64,000 nucleotides of DNA. Source: Ulota crispa (Eukaryota > Streptophyta > Bryopsida > Orthotrichales > Orthotrichaceae). This document shows positions 56,901 to 64,000 of this stretch, in pieces. Made by a program: the position numbers and the translations under genes. The DNA lies in the NCBI GenBank assembly GCA_963920765.1, contig OY987247.1, positions 18,076,471 to 18,140,470 on the forward strand. Reading direction: 5' to 3'. How positions within the stretch are numbered: position 1 is the first letter of the stretch; every line of letters starts with the position of its first letter. The notes under the pieces are model-generated. The model made no database searches. It was not told where the DNA came from and saw only the letters and a list, made by a program, of their open reading frames with translations.

Positions 56901-59900
56901 GCAAAGCGGTATGTACATCTCTGCACTCCTTACTCCTTCCACGTATATTTGTCCCTGAATATTGCGATCAGAATAATCCGTTGATTATTAGTGCAGAATG
57001 GCGTAATTCAAATTTTCACGGTAGCTTTCATTGCTAATATTATACCCTGTAACGCCCATGCCACCCATTTTGGGTATGCTTACAGATACCTGTGTCCTTT
57101 ACAACATCCCATTTCATCCATCCAATTATCTGAGATTCCTTGTATTACTTTCTATAATTTAAAGCGTGCAGCTATGTTTCATCTCAATAACTAACTTTGT
57201 AAATTCAAAAAATGATACTTCAAATATGGCTTAAAAAGTTTATAACCCCAGAAAACCGCTATGGGTAAAGTTTTGTATTATAGACTCATAGCAATAAGAA
57301 TATTGTGCACTAGTCTTCAAGTTCAAAATTAATTTTAGAAGCAATTTCAAATTTTGGGTCCCATATTTATTGACAAGAATTGGTTAGTGCAATTTTAGAT
57401 CCAACTCTGCAACTTTTATTTGAAAGTCATCAGTAGATCATTCTGCTTAGTTGCATTTTATAACACATCTTGCATATTTGGGTTTCTTCAAGAGCCTGTA
57501 GGGGTTAATTCCTTCTCACTTGCGCATTGAAATGAGATGGTGATCCTCGATCACCAATTTTCTGCGTTGTGCAATTGCGGAAGATCAGTTATCGAGAGAT
57601 GAAGGATCTAACTGGTAACGGATTCGACATGTTTTATGCAGTGCGTACTCTATGCAATTAAGGCTGTTTCTAACTGCCCTTTATCTGCTAATATGGGGAG
57701 AGGCAGCAAACTTGCGATTTTTACCAGAGTGCCTGTGTTATATCTTTCATCATGTAAGTGACAAGTAACTCAATGTCTAGAGTTTTGTATGGGGCGGAAA
57801 ATCCACCGCTGTTCTAACCAATTATGCACCATGTCCGTTCAGTAACACATTTGGGTTGCATCTGGTAGCCCATTGTTATCCGTGATCATTATCGTTCCCT
57901 CCTACGTCGAGTAAATATCTTTTGGAAGGACTGGTAGAATAGACTTGGTTTTTGTGATATTAATATAACATATTAGTGGTATAGCACACATGTTAAAAAC
58001 TATTCAATAGCTGCCATGTCTCTCAAATTTTATCAACCATCTTTAGGCGGATATGGAGTACCCCAACTTAGTTGATCAGTTACCTTTTAGTGTTCTTGGG
58101 ACAAGCACGTCATGTTATAAGAGTCGAAGTGATGGGAGATGTACTGGATGAAAGAAAAATTGACTTTGCACTTAAATTTGAGACCTATGTGCAGATGGCC
58201 GACGAATTGTACGATCTGCTTGATAAGGATATAGTTGAGAGGTCACGGACATATCTTCCTGAGTCAGCCCACTCTTTCTTGGACAAGATTGTTAAACCTA
58301 TTCATGAAATTTTAGCCGCGGTAAGCTTCTTTCAAGGTCTACTTCTTCCATGGTTCTAATATCTCAGTTGGAATTCAATTCTCCTGTTTAAAATACAAGG
58401 TTACATTATGGATCATGTCTGCTAGAATCATAAATTTTGTTACTGAGCTAAAATCGTCACATGTATGTTATCAATATGCAATTTTGTTTTTAAATGTTAA
58501 GACCTACCCTAGTCACTTGCTATATGATTAGAGGCTTAAGATGCATTGCAGCAACTTCACTGAGCCACACTACTATTGGATCTTAAGTGTACCTACGTGG
58601 AGCGCAATGTTATAAATGCTTAAAAGGTTGTGGATTTTGACGGGCTTTAGGAGGCTAAAGTATGTGCCGGTGGAAGATCTCCGCATTCGGCCTGGAGAAA
58701 TTATGACGACTTCAACGAGTTTTTCTGGTGCGCTTGTTCTCCTTCATCATAATCTTGTTGTTTATCCGTCAACCACGCCTACGCCACAGTAGGGATAGCC
58801 GGAATGGAGTAAGGAAAATAGGCCCTGTTGCCCCAGGGCAAATCGATGTATCCTAAAAATATGTGAAATATTTCATTTCTTATTAGATCATTGATTTAAG
58901 GCAAAAGTGGTTGGTATGTGGTCATCGTATAAGACACACTCAATTTCATGCAATTCCATATTATTGCAGTTTTGTACGAGTTACAAAATTTTCTCTTTTC
59001 ATTCTTTGTGAACAGGGCACCGTCTTGTTTTGAGCTGTCATGGCCATGGAGACTTGATGCAGGATTCTTTCGAAAGCCCAAGAAAATAATTTACACAGAA
59101 GCTGACAGATTTGTAAGTAAAGCATGATGGGCGCTTCTAGCATATTTTATTATAGTGAATTTACTGCAATATATTTGTTATTGCTACATTTGGTCTTCTT
59201 GATTATTTCTTCTTTATTTCTGTGTTTCATCTCTAGCGAGTATGACCTGATGAAGTTTACAAGTTTAAGTAATTTGCAGGAGCCAGCGGCACCAGAAGTA
59301 TCACCAGTGGTGGGTCAAACGAGGGAAAAGAAAGTGGGAAAGACGCATTTCGTTGAACATCGAACTGGATTCCATATTTATCATAGCTTTCACCGACTTT
59401 GGATTTTTCTTGTGTGCATGCTTCAGGTAAACTACCCCGATTGTTCATGGACTACGTCCATTCTTTATCGTCATTATATTCTAATGTCAATTTGTGTACT
59501 TTAAGCTGGAGGAGTGATCTATCGTTGTGCTTGTTGATCTGTAATTGTAGGTTTTTACAACTTGAGACGGTACTTGTGAAATTGTATCATGTTGTTGACC
59601 GAGCACCGAACATAACTGTATCACATGCTGACTTGATGATTACCCTGAACTGATATTTATTTCCACTAGCTGGGAACTGATTTCAGTGATGTACATTTTT
59701 TTGTTCTTGTACTTTTAGGGACTGGGCATCTTTGCTTTTTGTGACCGCAAATTGAATATCCACAGTGTCAAGTTGATAATGAGTGTTGGACCCACTTTTG
59801 TTCTTATGAAGCTCATTCAATGTGAGTTAACATCTATCGACTCTATCTTCTCTTTGATGTCTCACAAGAGCTCTAGTGTTTTTTGCTTCTTAGATTCTCT

Positions 59901-62900
59901 TATTTGTGTATATCCTTTCAGTCAATCTCAAATCTACTTTGTAAATTAGCTTATAAATCTGGAAGAGCTAATTTCCGGATGAACTTGAGTGTAACATTTT
60001 CATTTAGTTGCATGTACTATTTCTGCACTTGTTTTAGCACATGTACATTCTAACGTTATACAGTAAAGTCACTGATTCTACTTATGGTACAGCTGTGATG
60101 GATGTTACCTTGATGATTGGAGCTTACAGAAGCACTCGAACACAAAACATCTCAAGAATGCTGATTCGTTTTCTGTGGTTCGCTATCCTCTCTACGGTCA
60201 TAGTTCTCCTATATGTGTGAGTCTCTTCAACATACTGCAAGATTGATGCATTTGGCTGACTTCTGAAATGGCCCAATCAAAGTATTGTTTGCCTTATTGT
60301 AAGGCTCACTTAGTCAATAGTGTGTGAAGGTGTGGTATGGCGTAGTATGATATGTTATAGACTGGTATTGTTGTGACTCTCTCTCTCTCTCTTTCATATA
60401 TTCGCTTTAGCACATTAGATGGTAACGTGTCCTATGTTGATTGCAGGAAGACAATTGAAGAAGAAAACAGTGGATCAGGATCTGATATCTGGTTCCAGGC
60501 CTTCTATTTGGTGTTGGGTATTTATGGTGGACTACAGTTCTTCTTTGCTTTGCTTCTACGTGTTCCCTGGTTTCGGTTGCAGGCAGAGAAGTGTTCAAAC
60601 TTTTATGTTGTGATGTTTATTAAATGGATACATCAGGTATTGCCTCGACCCAACTCCGGCTTGTGGAAATGTGTTTGCTCTTTGGTTTAAAGATCTATCT
60701 TTGGAGCCTTGCTTTTTTCTTGCATTTGCAGGCGGAGTCTAGATAATTTTACTAGTAGGAAACTTTGACATATTTTGTTTACGTATGGTATGTTAGGAGC
60801 GATATTATGTGGGGCGTAACATGTTTGAGAGAACTCGTGATTACTTCCTGTAAGTTATGACGTATGGCTTTATTCTAAATGTAACTTGTTGCTTTTGAAT
60901 TTTAATCAAGGTTTTTTCCTTCATGTTCAAGAGAGTTCCTCTTCCAAAAGAAAATTTCAATTCTACAACACTGTTTGCTTCTATTTGTTTCTCATGTTCA
61001 AAAGGATATGAACGATGTATTTAACAGCTGTCCACATCCGTATCTACTTGCATCAACTTCTCTGTAGGTACACTTTGTTCTGGTTTGTCGTTGGAACGTG
61101 CAAGTTTGCCTTCAGCTACTTTTTACAGGTAAAGTCATCTGGCATTGCCTTTTATATATCTGTAGGAAAGGATACTGTGTTTGGTCGAGCAGGTGTAGTT
61201 TAAACTCCCACACAGGCATTGCGCTTCAAGTATCTTTCTAAATGTGCTCCTATGGTGTCCAATTGTTCATGTACAGATCCAGCCGATGGTGGGACCGACA
61301 AGAACGATCATTGGTATCCGAAATGTCAACTACAGTTGGAAAGACCTCATTTCTGGAAGTATGTATTTTTCCAAACCTTCTGTAATTCCTGTGAAATATT
61401 GTATAATCTGTGACAGGGTTTTGTATGAATATCTTGCTTACATTGTTCAGGAATGACCTACATTATCTTGTTTCTATATTTTCATCTGTACGCTTAGGAT
61501 CCTAGTGCAATATGGAAAATGATGGCTGTCGTGTTTCTATATTGTATGTGATGAATTGAAAATTGTTCCCGCTTTCAAGCATTACATATACTGATGAGTT
61601 GTGCATCCTTTGCGTTGATAGGTAATCATAACGCCCTCACTCTCGTCGCCCTGTGGGCTCCAGTTGTCATGGTACTGATTTCCAGCAATTTCTTTTGTTG
61701 GCATATCCTTGCCTTGTTTCGTTTTCATGAATTGGCAGTATATAGTTTTATTATCGATTGGTTAATACAATTGAAGCCAGTATACTACAATTATGTACTC
61801 TATGCTACATATGTTAATTTTGATTTTTCAGGGATGAGCATCAATTATAGGTCTCATTTGATATGTTTTTCTCACAACCCACCGTTGATAATTATCAGTT
61901 TATTAAACCAAGCAACTTGTTGATCCACAATGTCTGTGTACAGGTTTACTTCCTTGATACACAAGTGTGGTATATAGTAGTCTCTTCTCTTGTTGGAGGC
62001 TTTGACGGTGCCAAGATGCATCTCGGGGAGGTATTTTTTGATTGAACAATTTGAGCTCTTGTTGAATGAGCAATTTTCTGACCTGAATCGCAGAAGAATA
62101 CACTTAGTGAGAAGCTGGTTAGGAACATCCCTCATCTGTCTGCTAATACTTGTCTTATAGTCTCAGGTTGAAGTGCTAACACATATAGTATGGTTTGTTT
62201 CAAGTTTTTTTTTAATCTTTTTATGTGTATGGCAGATTCGATCTCTAGACATGTTACGATCGCGATTCTCTTCATTGCCGGGAGCGTTTGTCAAAAATCT
62301 AGTTCCCTCTAGAAGCGGTGGCCACTCGCAAACGTAATAAATTTTGTACTGTTTTGAACTTACAGCAACCTGACAGTTATTTCGGAATTGTTAGTCTTCT
62401 CTTTCTCAAGTTGTTGGCATCTACATTTACTGCTCTTATGTGAGCTCCTACCTCGCTGAATTCGTTAACGTAGAAATATTGGAACCCTGTTTCCTCTGAT
62501 TATCCTTCTTCAATATTTTTCAGGGACGTGGATGTGCATCTCAGTGCAGTGAAGGTGCTGTACACAGCTTGGCTAGCATCAAGCATGACATCTTTATACA
62601 TATAAATTTCTTTTTAAATACAATTTGTGTTGTAGTCCTCTTACCTGTTCATCTTACTAGCTTTGTTATTATTATGCTGGTGGGGCTCTTTCCCTTTGCT
62701 GATAGGTATTAGTTTTCTTCTCAGCGCACGGTTTTTTTGAAAGTTTCACGTGTATGTGATTCTTGCAGCCCGGGAATCCAAAAGTTGATGCTATTCGATT
62801 TTCTCCACTTTGGAACGATGTTATCAACTCTTTGCGTGAAGAAGATCTTATCAACAATAGGTAATAATTTGAGCTGTTCAGCCAGTCGGAAAATGCCAAC

Positions 62901-64000
62901 ATGCTGGATTCTGTCTGGTCCATTTGGTTGCCACGGTTGTACTATTACAACTCGTTGAACGGAGATGAAAATGCCTATGTACTTTGTTGTACAATACAAA
63001 AATCTTAAGGATACATGACGGTCACGTGGACATCTCAAAGAATGGTACTGTGTTTTCTGTTTAAGTTTGGTCATCGCCACTGGCTGTCTAACTTATTTTA
63101 GTCCATATGGATATGACGACCTGTAAGGATTCCATTCTGTCTTATTTTCATTTCTCATTTCTCAATTTGCAAAGCGTACGTCATACAGTATCATGATGAC
63201 TTTATTGCCGAGCTCATGTATTTCAATGCCTTCATGACAGAGAGAGAGAGTGGCTGCTTATGCCTGACAACATAACCAGTTCTGGTGCGTTAGGACAGCA
63301 CTCACTGGTTCAGTGGCCCCTGTTTTTGCTTGCAAACAAGGTTAGTGTTCACTTATCGTCTTGATTTTGGTTTCAGTGTTACCTACATTGAATGCGATTA
63401 TTTTCTTTTATTTGTTAGTTTTAACCTCCACTCTGCCACGGCATGGACAGGTATATGTTGGAATAGAAATCGTTCATGACAACAGGCAGTCTTTCCAAGA
63501 TGAGATATGGGATAGAATGAAGCGCGATCCATATTTGGAGTTCGCTGTAATGGAAGCTTTCATTTCTTTACAAAGTGTCTTGATTGACCTTTTAAACGAG
63601 CATGGCCGTGCCTGGTTGGTCATCCCTTTCTTCAACACCCTTTCTTCATCGCCTTCTTTGTAGGCTCTTCGTACAAAGCACTGACAATGTTAAGTCAGCA
63701 TAACTATGTATTGCATAGCATATAGAAGCCTCTACTTTCATTACCTCAGCGAATGCTAGTATCAATAGATTTTAACCACTCTAGCTGTTTAAAGATTGGA
63801 AACTCCCTTCTTACTTCTGATCTTGGAAGGTCATATTCTAGGAATTACTACTAACTGACCTCCACTATTTCTGGCTTGGACAGGGTGATAGGTATCCATA
63901 CGGACATCGATCAAGCCATTGAAGTTGGGCAATTATTTTACAAGTTCAATTTTGGAAATATTGGCAATGTATTAAGCATGGTTGCAAAACTAACTGAAGT
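53933..64000 (+). CDS. Callose synthase (1,3-beta-glucan synthase), CalS9/CalS10 type, N-terminal half
   Basis: Twenty-seven exons splice in phase to about 985 residues before the edge: 53933-54173, 54494-54591, 54729-54892, 55021-55132, 55524-55634, 55867-55998, 56214-56306, 56814-56908, 57642-57753, 58195-58320, 58651-58727, 59016-59112, 59280-59426, 59719-59821, 60093-60216, 60447-60636, 60797-60849, 61068-61128, 61277-61358, 61622-61671, 61944-62030, 62236-62333, 62524-62554, 62769-62860, 63241-63340, 63451-63614, 63884-64000. The enzyme makes callose from UDP-glucose at the plasma membrane, cell plate and plasmodesmata. The FKS1 domain-1 signature LYLLIWGEAANLRFLPE lies near residues 363-379, and membrane helices follow from about residue 520. 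GVLQFKTGLLSVIKQK and WYIVVSSLVGG fit the GSL8/GSL10 branch. The catalytic region lies past the edge. Confidence 0.93.
57045..57504. mobile_element. Candidate TTAA element inside callose synthase intron 8
   Basis: The right end CCTGTAGGGG|TTAA (TTAA 57505-57508) fits the TTAA family. The left end would be TATA|CCCTGTAACGCCC near 57045, a weak match. The sequence between is AT-rich, unlike nearby introns, and would explain why this intron is 733 bp long. Confidence 0.35.
60376..60393. repeat. CT microsatellite in callose synthase intron 15
   Basis: About eight CT dinucleotides lie in the intron, with no sign of function. Confidence 0.8.

Noticed and set aside
1..64000. CRISPR arrays, operons, ribosome-binding sites and bacterial terminators
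   Set aside because: The window is eukaryotic nuclear DNA with spliced genes. No regularly spaced identical repeats with unique spacers are present.

Overview
This is eukaryotic nuclear DNA from a land plant. It has spliced genes with GT-AG introns, plastid-targeted proteins (bS21c and an LEA-like protein), a plant callose synthase of the CalS9/CalS10 (GSL8/GSL10) type, and long AT-rich gene-free tracts full of small DNA transposons. Short introns and protein wording that differs somewhat from flowering plants suggest a bryophyte-grade plant (moss or liverwort). That placement is inference, not proof.

Layout. 1-1973 (-): an alanine/glutamate/lysine-rich coiled-coil protein that runs off the left edge. 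2.2-23.3 kb: no intact host gene; a mosaic of transposons, including a hAT-type MITE, a 5.7 kb element with long inverted ends that carries two CACTA-type MITEs, a TTAA-flanked element split by a probable solo LTR and a mariner-like foldback, and two further foldbacks. 23.5-25.3 kb (-): a broken Trm9/ABH8-type tRNA wobble-uridine methyltransferase gene. 26.2-26.6 kb (+): a short ankyrin-repeat reading frame. 26.9-29.9 kb (+): an intact eight-exon PRPP synthetase (PRS3/PRS4 class). 31.4-32.8 kb: two TTAA elements. 33.0-34.8 kb (-): plastid ribosomal protein bS21c. 35.2-37.0 kb: TTAA elements and a CACTA-like element. 37.5-39.6 kb (-): a plastid LEA-like protein with internal repeats. 41.4-44.8 kb: a dense run of TTAA elements plus a hAT element with a transposase remnant. 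45.3-48.3 kb (-): a nine-exon TlyA-family 2'-O-methyltransferase with an N-terminal targeting sequence. 48.4-51.8 kb: AT-rich, gene-free. 53.9-64.0 kb (+): the first 27 coding exons of callose synthase, cut by the right edge before the catalytic region.

The genes form no operon. Several share a theme: plastid or organelle translation (bS21c, TlyA) and a plastid stress protein, next to housekeeping nucleotide metabolism (PRS) and cell-wall synthesis (callose synthase). The most unusual content is a set of about twelve non-autonomous elements whose ends read TTAA-CCCCTAAA...TTTAGGGG-TTAA. They belong to several size classes, some are packed back to back sharing one TTAA, and they look like piggyBac-type MITEs, a superfamily not normally listed among plant TIR transposons. 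Exon coordinates were derived by hand from splice signals and reading phase.
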